DNA of 64,000 bases. It comes from Calditrichota bacterium (GTDB lineage: Bacteria > Calditrichota > Calditrichia > Calditrichales > J004). Numbering within the stretch: position 1 is the first letter of the stretch; each line of letters starts with the position of its first letter. The stretch lies in contig JABFGF010000001.1 of the NCBI GenBank assembly GCA_013112635.1, forward strand, positions 1-64,000, in the 5' to 3' direction. The notes below the pieces were generated by a model. It saw nothing but the letters and a program-made list of their open reading frames with translations, searched no databases and was not told the origin of the DNA. A program made the position numbers and the translations under genes. Shown here in pieces: positions 54,653 to 63,735 of this stretch.

Positions 54653-55642
54653 ATGAACCCGGATATTAAAGCAATAAATGAAAAAGTAGAACAGGAAAGT
54701 GTTTTTGTTGAAAAAATAAAATCAGAGGTTTCAAAAGTAATAGTTGGCCAAAACTATATGATTGAGCGTTTGCTTATCGGCCTGCTTTCTAACGGGCATA
54801 TTCTTTTGGAAGGCGTTCCGGGATTAGCGAAAACCTTAACTGTAAAAACCCTTTCTGAAACCATTAAAACAAAATTTCAGCGTATTCAGTTTACACCCGA
54901 TTTGCTCCCTGCAGATTTAATCGGGACATTAATTTACAATCAAAAAGATGGTGCTTTTACAACCAAGAAAGGGCCATTGTTCAGCAACCTGATCCTGGCG
55001 GATGAGATAAATCGCTCCCCGGCAAAGGTGCAGAGTGCACTTTTAGAAGCAATGCAGGAACGCCAGGTAACAATCGGTGAAAATACTTTTCCATTGGAAG
55101 ATCCATTTCTTGTTTTGGCAACTCAAAATCCTATTGAACAAGAAGGAACCTATCCATTACCCGAAGCACAGGTTGACAGGTTTATGCTGAAAATAAGTGT
55201 TGGCTATCCTTCAAAAGATGAAGAGTTGGAAATTATTCGCCGTCAGACAAAAAAAGAAGTGGCCACTGTAGAGTCAGTTATTTCTCCTGATGATATTTTG
55301 AAAGCGCGCAATGTTGTAAAAGATGTTTATGTAGATGAAAAAATTGAGAAATACATTATCGATATTGTTTTTGCCACACGTGAACCACAAGAATATGGTT
55401 TATCAGAGCTTAAAGATTTAATTACTTTTGGTGCAAGTCCAAGGGCATCAATTTCATTGGCTTTAGCTGCCAAGGCGCATGCCTTTTTAAATGGAAGAGG
55501 TTATGTAACGCCAGAAGATATTCGGTCAATTGGAATGGATGTAATGCGTCACAGGGTCATTTTATCTTATGAAGCCGAAGCGGAAGATATGAGCACAGAA
55601 GATGTTATCCGTAAAGTGCTAAACAGGGTAGAAGTACCTTAG
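54653..55642 (+). CDS. MoxR-family AAA+ ATPase
   Basis: The 329-residue ATPase has the Walker A GVPGLAKT (54-61) and Walker B LILADEIN (113-120) and the sensor ATQNPIEQEGTYPLPEAQVDRFM region. MoxR proteins act as chaperones that insert metals or assemble complexes with von Willebrand A proteins. It is followed by a DUF58/vWA protein, its usual partner. Confidence 0.95.
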   Translation: MNPDIKAINEKVEQESVFVEKIKSEVSKVIVGQNYMIERLLIGLLSNGHILLEGVPGLAKTLTVKTLSETIKTKFQRIQFTPDLLPADLIGTLIYNQKDGAFTTKKGPLFSNLILADEINRSPAKVQSALLEAMQERQVTIGENTFPLEDPFLVLATQNPIEQEGTYPLPEAQVDRFMLKISVGYPSKDEELEIIRRQTKKEVATVESVISPDDILKARNVVKDVYVDEKIEKYIIDIVFATREPQEYGLSELKDLITFGASPRASISLALAAKAHAFLNGRGYVTPEDIRSIGMDVMRHRVILSYEAEAEDMSTEDVIRKVLNRVEVP

Positions 55643-55757
55643 GATTGATGATTGTCGATTGAAAGATTGTATATTAAAAGAACGAACCAACGATCTAAAT
55701 AATTAAAAGAAGCCAAAATAATAGCGAGTTTTCAGCATCTAAAAACAAGTATCAAGT

Positions 55758-56759
55758 ATGACAGTTTTAATAATCAGCCTAATTTCATTTGCAGTAGTTG
55801 CAGTTGCTGTGGCCATTTTCTTTTTTTTGAAATCTCCGGCACCAAATGCATTGGGGCAAGAACAACTATCTCCTGAAGCAAAAACAAGGGAAATCCTAAA
55901 AAAAGTAAAACAGATTGAGGTTTCAACAAGAAGTGTTGTAAATGAAGTTTTCTCCGGAGAGTATCATTCTGTTTTTAAAGGCCGCGGGATGGAATTTGCC
56001 GAAGTTCGTGAATATCAGCCTGGCGATGATGTGCGCACAATAGATTGGAATGTTTCTGCAAGGAGCGGACATCCATTTGTAAAAGTTTTTGAAGAGGAAC
56101 GCGAACTCACCGTAATGCTGTTGGTTGATGTTAGCTCAAGTGGGAATTTTGGCACGGCTGAGCAATTCAAGCGCGAGATTGCTGCTGAACTTTCTGCAGT
56201 GTTGGCTTTTTCTGCCATAAAAAATAATGATAAAGTCGGGCTAATGATTTTTTCTGATAAGATTGAAAAATTTATTCCGCCACGTAAAGGTAAAAAGCAC
56301 GTTCTGCGCGTCATCCGTGAAATACTTTTTTATAAACCGCAGGATTCCAGTACGGATTTGAATGTTGCCCTGGAGTATTTAAGCCGCATAATAAAACGCA
56401 AAAGTACAGTTTTTCTGATATCCGATTTTCTTACTGAAAACTTTGAAAAATCTCTGCATGTAGCCAATCGTAAGCATGATATAATTGCCATTAGTATTAC
56501 AGATCCGCGTGAAGTAACTTTGCCAAATGTCGGGCTGATCGAATTACAGGATGCTGAAACAGGTGAAAGTGTCACGGTTGATGCTGGCGATGCAAATATC
56601 CGTAACGCCTTTTACCAAACTGCTTCGCATCAGCGTCAGGAATTGACCGGATTATTTCGTTCAATCGGTGTGGATCATATAGATGTACTAACGGATCGTT
56701 CGTATATAGAGCCGATAACACGCTTTTTCAAAATGCGGGAACGAAGGCTCTCTGCATGA
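55758..56759 (+). CDS. DUF58 von Willebrand A-type protein
   Basis: The 333-residue protein has an N-terminal membrane helix (about 3-24). The DUF58 signature GRGMEFAEVREYQPGDD and RTIDWNVSAR lies at 75-102, and a vWA domain with metal site DVSSSG (Asp124, Ser126, Ser128) follows. It probably works with MoxR at the inner membrane. Confidence 0.93.
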   Translation: MTVLIISLISFAVVAVAVAIFFFLKSPAPNALGQEQLSPEAKTREILKKVKQIEVSTRSVVNEVFSGEYHSVFKGRGMEFAEVREYQPGDDVRTIDWNVSARSGHPFVKVFEEERELTVMLLVDVSSSGNFGTAEQFKREIAAELSAVLAFSAIKNNDKVGLMIFSDKIEKFIPPRKGKKHVLRVIREILFYKPQDSSTDLNVALEYLSRIIKRKSTVFLISDFLTENFEKSLHVANRKHDIIAISITDPREVTLPNVGLIELQDAETGESVTVDAGDANIRNAFYQTASHQRQELTGLFRSIGVDHIDVLTDRSYIEPITRFFKMRERRLSA

Positions 56760-56769
56760 GAAATCTCTT

Positions 56770-56791
56770 GTTTCAAGTTTCGTGTTGCAAG
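56770..56791 (+). repeat. Left inverted repeat flanking the four-helix-bundle gene
   Basis: GTTTCAAGTTTCGTGTTGCA matches, inverted and with one small gap, the sequence at 57202-57229 on the other side of the gene. It directly follows the DUF58 stop. Confidence 0.65.
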
Positions 56792-56829
56792 TTACGAGGT
56801 GAGTTCATGAAATTGGTTTTAATTGAACT

Positions 56830-57192
56830 ATGAAGAGCTACAAGGAGTTAGAGATTTACAAAATGGCTTATGATCTTGCATTTGATGTGCATAGCATGAC
56901 CATGGGTTTACCTAAATATGAATTATATGAACAAGGAAGTCAGGTTAGAAGGTCTTCAAAAAGTATTAAAGATAATATTGCTGAAGGTTATGGAAGACGA
57001 AGATATAAAGCTGAATTTATTAGATTTTTAATTTTTGCACATTCTTCATGTGATGAGAGTATTTCTCAATTAAATATGATTAATGATATTCATTTTAAAA
57101 AAAAATCGTTGAATGAACTCATATCTAAATATGAAGTTTTAAGTAAAAAGATTTATAAATTTGTTGAATATGTTGAGGGGAACTGGAAGTGA
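56830..57192 (+). CDS. Four-helix-bundle protein (23S rRNA intervening-sequence family)
   Basis: The 120-residue protein is all helical, with the family blocks YKELEIYKMAYDLAFDVH, ELYEQGSQVRRSSKSIKDNIAEGYGRR (near 35-61) and FLIFAHSSCDESISQL. Related genes occur inside 23S rRNA intervening sequences and as lone genes; some relatives (Avd) accompany diversity-generating retroelements, but none is here. Its function is unknown. It sits between Bat-operon genes, is bounded by inverted repeats, and its stop overlaps the next gene by 4 bp, so it looks like an inserted unit. Confidence 0.88.
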   Translation: MKSYKELEIYKMAYDLAFDVHSMTMGLPKYELYEQGSQVRRSSKSIKDNIAEGYGRRRYKAEFIRFLIFAHSSCDESISQLNMINDIHFKKKSLNELISKYEVLSKKIYKFVEYVEGNWK

Positions 57193-58067
57193 ATATAAAA
57201 CCTGCAACCCGAAACCTGAAACTTGAAACAATAGTAATCATACTCTTTGCTGGTTTAATGCTTTTTGGTTTTGCAACAGATTCTGTAGCTCAAGAAAAAA
57301 AAGGCAAGCTTGGCGATTTTGAAGATGCCAATAAAGGCAAGAAAAGTAGTAATGACAATGACGATGATGATGATGGAGGTTGGCTTTCATTCTTTTTTGA
57401 TATTGGAATAGATATTCTGCTAAGTGATTCAGATGATGACGAAGAAGTGGAAGATGGTGCCAATAGTTTAGCAGCCGATAAAATTTCTTTTGGTGCATTT
57501 CCGTTTGATCCTTCAGGAATTGCGCAAAGTGATTATGAAGGTAAGAATTTCTTAGGCCGTATTAGTGGTGGATATCAGGAAATTGATTCAAAGACACACG
57601 GATTGCGTTTGAACGGTCAATTTCAGTTTTCCGGCAAACACGGCATGACGCTCGATTTTATTTATTATACGGAATCTTTGCCAACTCACACAGATCATTT
57701 ACAAGTAATTGGTCTGGCTTATCGACATCTATTTCATGCAGATAATAATTTGTTATTTGCAGGAAATGCAGGTTTAAAAGTATTGAATCCTGATAAATTT
57801 AAAGATGCTGATTTTGGTTTGGAAATGGCAATTGATGCGCAATGGTTTATCGCAAATCCAATCAGCATAAACGGCAAAATTGGTTTTGCCCCAATTGTTG
57901 ATCAGCTTGACGCACCGGAGCCGCCATTTCTTTTTGATTTTGAAATTGGTGCCGGTCTGCATATGAATAATTTTGAATTGTTTGCAGCCTACAAAACAAT
58001 GGTTCCGTCTGTTGATCCGGGCAGTGCTTTACATGGCCAAGAGCTGGGTTTACGAATTTGGTTTTAA
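57189..58067 (+). CDS. Exported protein with acidic repeat, possible outer-membrane barrel
   Basis: The 292-residue product starts with GTG. The first residues (IKPATRNLKLET) are encoded by the right inverted repeat of the neighbouring unit, so the original start may have been replaced. A hydrophobic signal segment (VIILFAGLMLFGFATDSVAQ) follows, then an Asp-rich stretch (DNDDDDDGG, DSDDDEEVED) that could bind calcium. A C-terminal beta region ends in IWF, typical of outer-membrane proteins. No family is recognised. Confidence 0.65.
   Translation: MNIKPATRNLKLETIVIILFAGLMLFGFATDSVAQEKKGKLGDFEDANKGKKSSNDNDDDDDGGWLSFFFDIGIDILLSDSDDDEEVEDGANSLAADKISFGAFPFDPSGIAQSDYEGKNFLGRISGGYQEIDSKTHGLRLNGQFQFSGKHGMTLDFIYYTESLPTHTDHLQVIGLAYRHLFHADNNLLFAGNAGLKVLNPDKFKDADFGLEMAIDAQWFIANPISINGKIGFAPIVDQLDAPEPPFLFDFEIGAGLHMNNFELFAAYKTMVPSVDPGSALHGQELGLRIWF
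57202..57229 (-). repeat. Right inverted repeat flanking the four-helix-bundle gene
   Basis: CTGCAACCCGAAACCTGAAA and ACTTGAAAC together mirror 56770-56791. The repeat lies inside the 5' end of the gene at 57189. Confidence 0.65.
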
Positions 58068-58080
58068 AAGTTAAATGAAT

Positions 58081-58147
58081 GTCATTCCTGCATGTTTTTA
58101 GCAGGGATCTGAGAATAAGATTCCCGAGTAGCCAATTTGGGAATGAC
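58081..58147. repeat. Intergenic palindromic element
   Basis: GTCATTCC at one end and GGAATGAC at the other enclose two more mirrored blocks (GCAGGGATCTGA and AGATTCCCG). Such short elements are often dispersed in genomes and mobilised in trans. Only one copy is visible here. Confidence 0.7.
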
Positions 58148-58185
58148 AATGAGTAAAATAAGTCTAAAATTGATTGTTTGAATAA

Positions 58186-59109
58186 ATGAAAAAATATTTA
58201 TTGCTAATACTTGCTTTCAGTTTTTTTATTTCCTGCAATGAAACAAAAACACCTCAAGTGTCTGCGGATTCAAAGCTTCAACTGGCCAATACATTTTATA
58301 ATAATGGTTTATATGAGGCGGCTGTAAACGAATATCTTGAGTACATAAATAATTATGCGGTTGACGCCAATCGCCAGGCAAGTACTTTTTATAATATTGC
58401 TAATATTTATTTCGATAGGATCAACGATTATGAAAAAGCATTGCAATATTATTTTAAAATTAAATATTTATACCCGGAAAGCACTTTGCAGGGAGAAGTG
58501 GGCAAGCGAATTGTTAATTGCCTGGAAAGACTAAAAAGAAGCAAAGACGCCAATCGTTATGTTCAGCAGGAAGCAGCTTTGGACAAAAACAGTGTTCAGG
58601 AGAAAAGACCTGGAGCAGTTTTGGCTGAAATTGGAGAACGCAAAATTACTCAGGGTGATATTGATTTTGAAATAAGCAAGATGCCCTCATATATGCAAAA
58701 TCAGTTTGCTGATAAAAAGGGAAGACAGGAATTTTTACAGCAATTTGTTATTCAGGAATTATTGTATGACACGGCCAAAAAACAAGGACTTGATAAAGAT
58801 AAAGAAGTGATTGAGGGGACATTTCGCATTCAAAAAAGTTTAATGTCGGAAAAGATTTTACAAGCGGAAATGAAAGACCAACCTCAAATAACTGCTGCGG
58901 ATGCCCAATTATTTTATAATGCAAACAAGGATCGTTACGCTGAGAAAGATGAAAAGGGGAAAATCAAAAAGCAGAAAGCTTTTAATGAAGTAGCCGAACA
59001 AGCTGCAAGAGACCTGGCTTTTCAGCGACAACAAGAGGCATATCAAAGACTGGCGGAAAGATTAATCAAAGCCAATAACGTAAAGATTTATGAAGACAAG
59101 GTTAAGTAG
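58186..59109 (+). CDS. TPR and SurA-like lipoprotein
   Basis: The 307-residue lipoprotein (lipobox FISCNE, Cys near 17) has TPR-like helices (about 30-120) followed by a SurA N-terminal-type chaperone region (AEIGERKITQGDIDFEISKMPSY, near 146-168, and FVIQELLYDTAKKQGLDKDKEV). No parvulin isomerase domain is visible. It would be a periplasmic folding factor tethered to a membrane, fitting the envelope context. Confidence 0.78.
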   Translation: MKKYLLLILAFSFFISCNETKTPQVSADSKLQLANTFYNNGLYEAAVNEYLEYINNYAVDANRQASTFYNIANIYFDRINDYEKALQYYFKIKYLYPESTLQGEVGKRIVNCLERLKRSKDANRYVQQEAALDKNSVQEKRPGAVLAEIGERKITQGDIDFEISKMPSYMQNQFADKKGRQEFLQQFVIQELLYDTAKKQGLDKDKEVIEGTFRIQKSLMSEKILQAEMKDQPQITAADAQLFYNANKDRYAEKDEKGKIKKQKAFNEVAEQAARDLAFQRQQEAYQRLAERLIKANNVKIYEDKVK

Positions 59110-59212
59110 GAGCTGTCTCCTGACAGCGATTAAGTAAGAAGTAAATAAAGTTGAATTAATAATTCTGAATTCGAAGTGGCTCTTTTCAGATTCTTGAATA
59201 CAAAAAAACAAA

Positions 59213-60196
59213 ATGTTAAAGAAAAAATTTATTAAAAAAAGTATATCTCCTCTATTTATTATTTTGGCCATTTTAGCGTCCAATCTATCTGCTCAAACTT
59301 CTCTCATCGAAGTGAAGTCGGCGGTTGATACGGCTGAGATTTTTATTGGCGATCGTATTAATTATTCCATTGTAATCAGCCATCAAGCAGGTTTACGTGT
59401 TGAGCAACCAGGCGAAGGGTTACATCTTGGTGCGTTTGAAATTAAAGAATATAATTTTAGTGAGCCTGAGGAAAATGAAGGAATCATAACCCAGCGTTTT
59501 GATTTTACAATCTCTGTTTACGATACCGGGCAATTTACTATTCCGGCTTTTCCGGTTGCCTATTTTCCTGACACTACAATGAATTACAAAATAATCGAGG
59601 CATCTCCGATTGATATATTTGTAAAATCTGTTTTGTCTGGTGAGGAGGCTCCTGAACTAAAAGACGTAAAACCACCTATTGAATTCCCATTAGACTATGT
59701 TTTTATGTATTCAATGCTGGCGGTAGCTTTGCTGATTGTTTTAGCCGGCTGGTTTGGATATCGTGCATGGAAACAAAAACAGGAAAAAGGATTTCTTTTT
59801 TCTCCACCACCAAAACCAAGACCGGCGCACGAAATTGCTCTTGAGGCTTTGGAAGAATTATATGGTTCGGATTTGCTTGAATCCGGACAACTTAAAATCT
59901 TTTATATTCGTCTAACAGAAATATTGAGAAATTATCTTGAAGGCAGGTATTATATTTCTGCGATGGAAGAAACCACAGATGAAATAATTCGCGATTTGAT
60001 TGAGCATATCGATGAAGAAAAAAGAGATGAATTATCCGGGATTCTAAAAGAAGCTGATCTTGTAAAATTTGCAAAACATAAACCGCAATCTGGACAAACA
60101 GAAGAAATAAAGCAGCAAAGTGAAAGATTTATTCAGGAAACAAAGCTTGTTTTTGAGGAACAAGTTTTACCGGAGGAAGAAACGGTTACACAATAA
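59213..60196 (+). CDS. BatD-like membrane protein, second copy
   Basis: The 327-residue protein has a signal peptide, a beta-rich periplasmic domain (AVDTAEIFIGDRINYSIVISH), a membrane helix (about 166-184, YSMLAVALLIVLAGWFGY) and a cytosolic helical tail (HEIALEALEELYGSDLLESGQLKIFYIRLTEILRNYLEGRY). The tail matches DUF4381-like proteins of the Bat/MoxR operons. It is organised like 53712-54635 but is clearly a different gene. Confidence 0.78.
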   Translation: MLKKKFIKKSISPLFIILAILASNLSAQTSLIEVKSAVDTAEIFIGDRINYSIVISHQAGLRVEQPGEGLHLGAFEIKEYNFSEPEENEGIITQRFDFTISVYDTGQFTIPAFPVAYFPDTTMNYKIIEASPIDIFVKSVLSGEEAPELKDVKPPIEFPLDYVFMYSMLAVALLIVLAGWFGYRAWKQKQEKGFLFSPPPKPRPAHEIALEALEELYGSDLLESGQLKIFYIRLTEILRNYLEGRYYISAMEETTDEIIRDLIEHIDEEKRDELSGILKEADLVKFAKHKPQSGQTEEIKQQSERFIQETKLVFEEQVLPEEETVTQ

Positions 60197-60303
60197 TCTA
60201 AAAAGAATCAACATAGTTTATAAAACTTAAAAGCAGGGTTAATACTGAAAATGAGATACTTTCCTGCAAGTATCACAAAATTATATTCTATTAGGAGGCC
60301 TTT

Positions 60304-60651
60304 ATGATAATGCGATTTTTTATTGTGGTTATAGTGGCAGCAATGCTCGTTAACTGCTCAAGTGTTGCAAAATTTAGAACCGATGATAATCCGGATTTAA
60401 ACTTGCAACAAACATCTGCAAAAGATATCAAGGTATATTCTACTTCAGATATCGGGCGAGAATATGTAATTATTGGACAAGTTGTTGCCAGTGCAGATGC
60501 CGGATCAAATTCTGAGAAATCTGTTGTTCATCTTAAGAAAGTTGCAGCAAAACTTGGAGCTGATGCAATTATTGATTTAAGATTAGAAATAAGTCAGGGT
60601 TATTGGCAAAATGCCATCAGAGCTGAAGGGACTGCGGTTAAATTTAAATAA
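60304..60651 (+). CDS. Small lipoprotein with YbjQ-like motif
   Basis: The 115-residue lipoprotein (lipobox LVNCSS) has the block DIGREYVIIGQVVAS and GADAIIDLRLE, which resembles the YbjQ/DUF74 fold. A TAGGAGG ribosome site precedes the ATG. A related gene follows within 15 bp, so they are a tandem duplicate. Its role is unknown. Confidence 0.75.
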   Translation: MIMRFFIVVIVAAMLVNCSSVAKFRTDDNPDLNLQQTSAKDIKVYSTSDIGREYVIIGQVVASADAGSNSEKSVVHLKKVAAKLGADAIIDLRLEISQGYWQNAIRAEGTAVKFK

Positions 60652-60665
60652 TTTTGGAGAAAAAG

Positions 60666-60995
60666 ATGATGAAAAAATTACTTTTAATTATAAGTGTTGC
60701 ACTATTAACATCCTGCGTTTTTAAAACACATTATATTCAAGATGGTGCCCAAGCCTATGAAAAAACAGATTATAATTCGATAAAAATTTATTCCGGCCAA
60801 GATATTGGATTAGAATATACTGTTATTGGCAGTGTTGCAGCAGATGCACCCGGTAATGGTGACAAAGTATTAAAAGAATTAAAGAAGGAAGCTGCTTTAG
60901 TAGGGGCAGATGCAATTATAAATTTGAGACTAACCAAGTTTACTTCTTTTGGTGGCAGGACAGGTGCATCAGGAGTGGCAGTAAAAATCAAATAG
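60666..60995 (+). CDS. Small lipoprotein with YbjQ-like motif, paralogue
   Basis: The 109-residue lipoprotein (lipobox LLTSCVF) shares KIYSGQDIGLEYTVIGSVAA and GADAIINLRL with the preceding gene. ATG at 60666 follows TTGGAGAAAAAG; an adjacent ATG at 60669 is equally possible. Sequences near the C-terminus differ (TSFGGRTGASG), so the copies have diverged. Confidence 0.75.
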   Translation: MMKKLLLIISVALLTSCVFKTHYIQDGAQAYEKTDYNSIKIYSGQDIGLEYTVIGSVAADAPGNGDKVLKELKKEAALVGADAIINLRLTKFTSFGGRTGASGVAVKIK

Positions 60996-61002
60996 GATTA
61001 TC

Positions 61003-61545
61003 ATGGGCAAATCCATAACAATCATACTTCTATCATTGTTTGTATCAAACAGTTTTGCCAATACTACAGGTAGGCAAGTACGTCAGGTTCGTGATGGCTC
61101 TTCTGTGATTGGGGTTGGAATTTTAAAGGGTGACAAAGTGAAAGATGGATTCACTTTGCACTATTTGTCTTTAAATAGAGAATTAGACAATGACTTTGAA
61201 TCGGGTTTTGGATTTGCAATAAATTACTTTGATGTTCTAAACCTTGATGATGGTTTTAAGGGGACTTTCTTTTCTTATAGTCCCCAATTTGCTTTAAACT
61301 ATTATCTCAACGATGGACCGGTCCAAATTATTATTGGAGGTGCGGCTCACTTAGTTTTTGGATCTGAGAGAATAAATAATCAGACATCAAATTTCTTTAT
61401 TGGGCCTCAGCTAAAAGAAACTTTTGGAATTAAGTTAGCAGATACGATTTGTATAAAGGCTGGAGGTTTTCAATTGTGGCATTTGGGATCAGAAATATTG
61501 CCATCTGATTTTGGATTAACAGCCGGTTTTGATATTTCATTTTAA
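61003..61545 (+). CDS. Hypothetical exported beta-barrel-like protein
   Basis: The 180-residue protein has a signal peptide (MGKSITIILLSLFVSNSFANT). Its strands are rich in aromatic residues and Gly (FGFAINYFDVLNLDDGFKG, PVQIIIGGAAHLVFG), and it ends FDISF, a terminal Phe as in outer-membrane barrels. It starts eight bases after the preceding gene. Not a recognised family. Confidence 0.66.
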   Translation: MGKSITIILLSLFVSNSFANTTGRQVRQVRDGSSVIGVGILKGDKVKDGFTLHYLSLNRELDNDFESGFGFAINYFDVLNLDDGFKGTFFSYSPQFALNYYLNDGPVQIIIGGAAHLVFGSERINNQTSNFFIGPQLKETFGIKLADTICIKAGGFQLWHLGSEILPSDFGLTAGFDISF

Positions 61546-61582
61546 GTGTATTGCTAAAATATTGTATGGGTATTAATTAGAT

Positions 61583-62578
61583 ATGTTTGAATTTCGAGAT
61601 CCGGAATATTTAATTCTTTTTATTTTATTACCAGGGATTGTATTCTGGTATTTTAAAGGTCGAAGGCGTAAAAATGCCCAACTTAAATACTCGGATGTTA
61701 ATCTTGTAAAGCGTCTTGGGAAAACAATTAAACAACGCTTAACGCCACTTATTTTGCTTTTACGTTTGGTGGCTTTCTCTGCATTGGTGTTGGCTTTGGC
61801 GCGACCACAAAGCAGCAGTAAAGAGGAAGAAATAGTTACTGAAGGTGTGGATATTGTGTTGGCAATGGATGTATCCACAAGTATGCTTGCTGAAGATTTT
61901 AAGCCTAATAATCGTTTGCAGGCTGCAAAAAGTGTAGCACGGGAATTTATAAAAAGCCGTAGCAACGATCGCCTGGGAATGGTTGTTTTTGCGGGTGAGA
62001 GTTTTACTCAGTGCCCGCTAACTTTGGATTATGGAGTTCTGTTAACATTGCTGGAAGACATCAAAATTGCTGATAAAAATTGGGATGGAACGGCCATTGG
62101 CATGGGGATTGTAAATGCGGTTAACAGGTTGCGCGATAGTAAAACCAAAAGCAAAATTATCATTCTGTTAACAGATGGTGTTAATAATCGCGGCCAGGTA
62201 GCACCATTAACAGCTGCCCAAATTGCTAAAGCTTTTGATATAAAAATTTATACTATCGGGGCGGGGAAACACGGCACAGCAATGTATCCGGTTGATGATC
62301 CATACTTTGGAAAAAAATATGTCCCAATGCAGGTTGATATTGATGAAGAAGTTTTAACAAATATTGCTGATTTGACTGGAGCTAAATATTTCCGGGCAAC
62401 AGATACAAAAAAGTTAAAAGAAGTTTATGATGAAATAAGTGAATTGGAAAAGACCCAAATTGAAGTTTTAGAATTTACCCGCTATGAGGAGCTTTTTGTT
62501 TATTTTCTTGCGATAGCACTTTTTTCATTTCTGGTGGAGATTGTCCTGGCCAACACTTATTTCAGGAGAATACCCTAA
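61583..62578 (+). CDS. batA: BatA-like vWA protein
   Basis: The 331-residue protein has helices at about residues 9-23 and 55-73 and a C-terminal helix (EELFVYFLAIALFSFLVEIV). The vWA domain carries AMDVSTSM (Asp96, Ser98, Ser100). N-terminal FEFRDPEYLILFILLP and RPQ after the second helix are typical of BatA (aerotolerance operon) proteins. It acts at the inner membrane with BatB and MoxR. Confidence 0.92.
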   Translation: MFEFRDPEYLILFILLPGIVFWYFKGRRRKNAQLKYSDVNLVKRLGKTIKQRLTPLILLLRLVAFSALVLALARPQSSSKEEEIVTEGVDIVLAMDVSTSMLAEDFKPNNRLQAAKSVAREFIKSRSNDRLGMVVFAGESFTQCPLTLDYGVLLTLLEDIKIADKNWDGTAIGMGIVNAVNRLRDSKTKSKIIILLTDGVNNRGQVAPLTAAQIAKAFDIKIYTIGAGKHGTAMYPVDDPYFGKKYVPMQVDIDEEVLTNIADLTGAKYFRATDTKKLKEVYDEISELEKTQIEVLEFTRYEELFVYFLAIALFSFLVEIVLANTYFRRIP

Positions 62579-62685
62579 CAAAGAATTTATGAATTATTGA
62601 TTATTGGAATAGTGAAATGTTTATATAATAAATTTCTTCCCAACAATTCACTTATTCATTAATTCAATAATCCTAAGGTTTTATT

Positions 62686-63705
62686 ATGGAAGTTCTAAGA
62701 TTTGCAAACCCGTCTTACTTGTATGGCTTATGGGCAGTTTTTCTCATAACAGCTTTCTATATTTATGTTTTTCGTAGCCGTGAAAAATTGCTTAAAAAAT
62801 TTGGGCATATTGAAATTTTACAAAAAATGATGCCCGGTTATAAAAACAGCCGTCGCATTTGGAAAGCAGCTTTAATTCACCTGGCTTTTATTAGCCTGGT
62901 ATTGGCTATTTCCGGCCCGCAAATTGGCACTGCAATGGAGGATGTGAAACGGGAAGGGATTGATATAATTGTCGCCCTTGACGTATCTCTGAGCATGCAG
63001 GCTGAGGATATCGCTCCCAACAGACTGGAAAAAGCAAAGTATGAAGTTAATAAGCTGATTGACATTTTGGAAGGTGATCGTATCGGTCTTGTGGCATTTG
63101 CGGGTATGGCCCATGTTCAGGCACCTTTAACATTGGATTATTCTGCGGCACGTTTATTTTTGCGGTTGATGGAAACTAATCTTATTCCGCAACCCGGAAC
63201 AGCCATTGGTGATGCAATTCGCACAGCACAAAAAGCATTCAATCAAAAAGAGAGAAAGCACAAAGTTCTTATTTTAATTACAGATGGTGAAGATCATGAA
63301 AGCGATCCTTTAAAAGCTGCAGAAGAGGCAGCACAGGAAGGAATAATAATTTATACAATAGGTTTAGGATCGCCACAAGGTGTACCAATTCCGCTGATTA
63401 ATAAATATGGCAATAAAGAAGGGTTTAAAAAGGACCGCAAAGGTAATGTTGTAACAACCAAACTGGATGCCACAACCCTTCAACAAATTGCTTATGCTAC
63501 TGAGGGGAAATATTATATTTCGACATCCGGTGAAGCTGAGCTTGATGAAATCTATAAAGAAGTTAGCCAGATGGAAAAAAAGGAGCTGACCTCAAGGCAA
63601 TTTTCACAATATGAAAACCGCTTTCAAATATTTGTTGCTTTAGCAATACTGTTTTTGTTGATTGAAACTTTTTTACCAGTTACCGTAAAAATTGAACGAC
63701 CTTAA
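62686..63705 (+). CDS. batB: BatB-like vWA protein
   Basis: The 339-residue protein resembles BatA in layout: helices at about 12-28, 60-77 and the C-terminus (FQIFVALAILFLLIETFL), and a metal site ALDVSLSM (Asp99, Ser101, Ser103). It is the usual second gene of the pair. A 107-bp spacer with a dispersed repeat fragment separates the two. Confidence 0.92.
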   Translation: MEVLRFANPSYLYGLWAVFLITAFYIYVFRSREKLLKKFGHIEILQKMMPGYKNSRRIWKAALIHLAFISLVLAISGPQIGTAMEDVKREGIDIIVALDVSLSMQAEDIAPNRLEKAKYEVNKLIDILEGDRIGLVAFAGMAHVQAPLTLDYSAARLFLRLMETNLIPQPGTAIGDAIRTAQKAFNQKERKHKVLILITDGEDHESDPLKAAEEAAQEGIIIYTIGLGSPQGVPIPLINKYGNKEGFKKDRKGNVVTTKLDATTLQQIAYATEGKYYISTSGEAELDEIYKEVSQMEKKELTSRQFSQYENRFQIFVALAILFLLIETFLPVTVKIERP

Positions 63706-63735
63706 ACTATCAATTAGAAAGATAAATAACATAGA

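Noticed and set aside
56830-57192. Diversity-generating retroelement accessory (Avd)
   Set aside because: No reverse transcriptase, template repeat or variable repeat is nearby.
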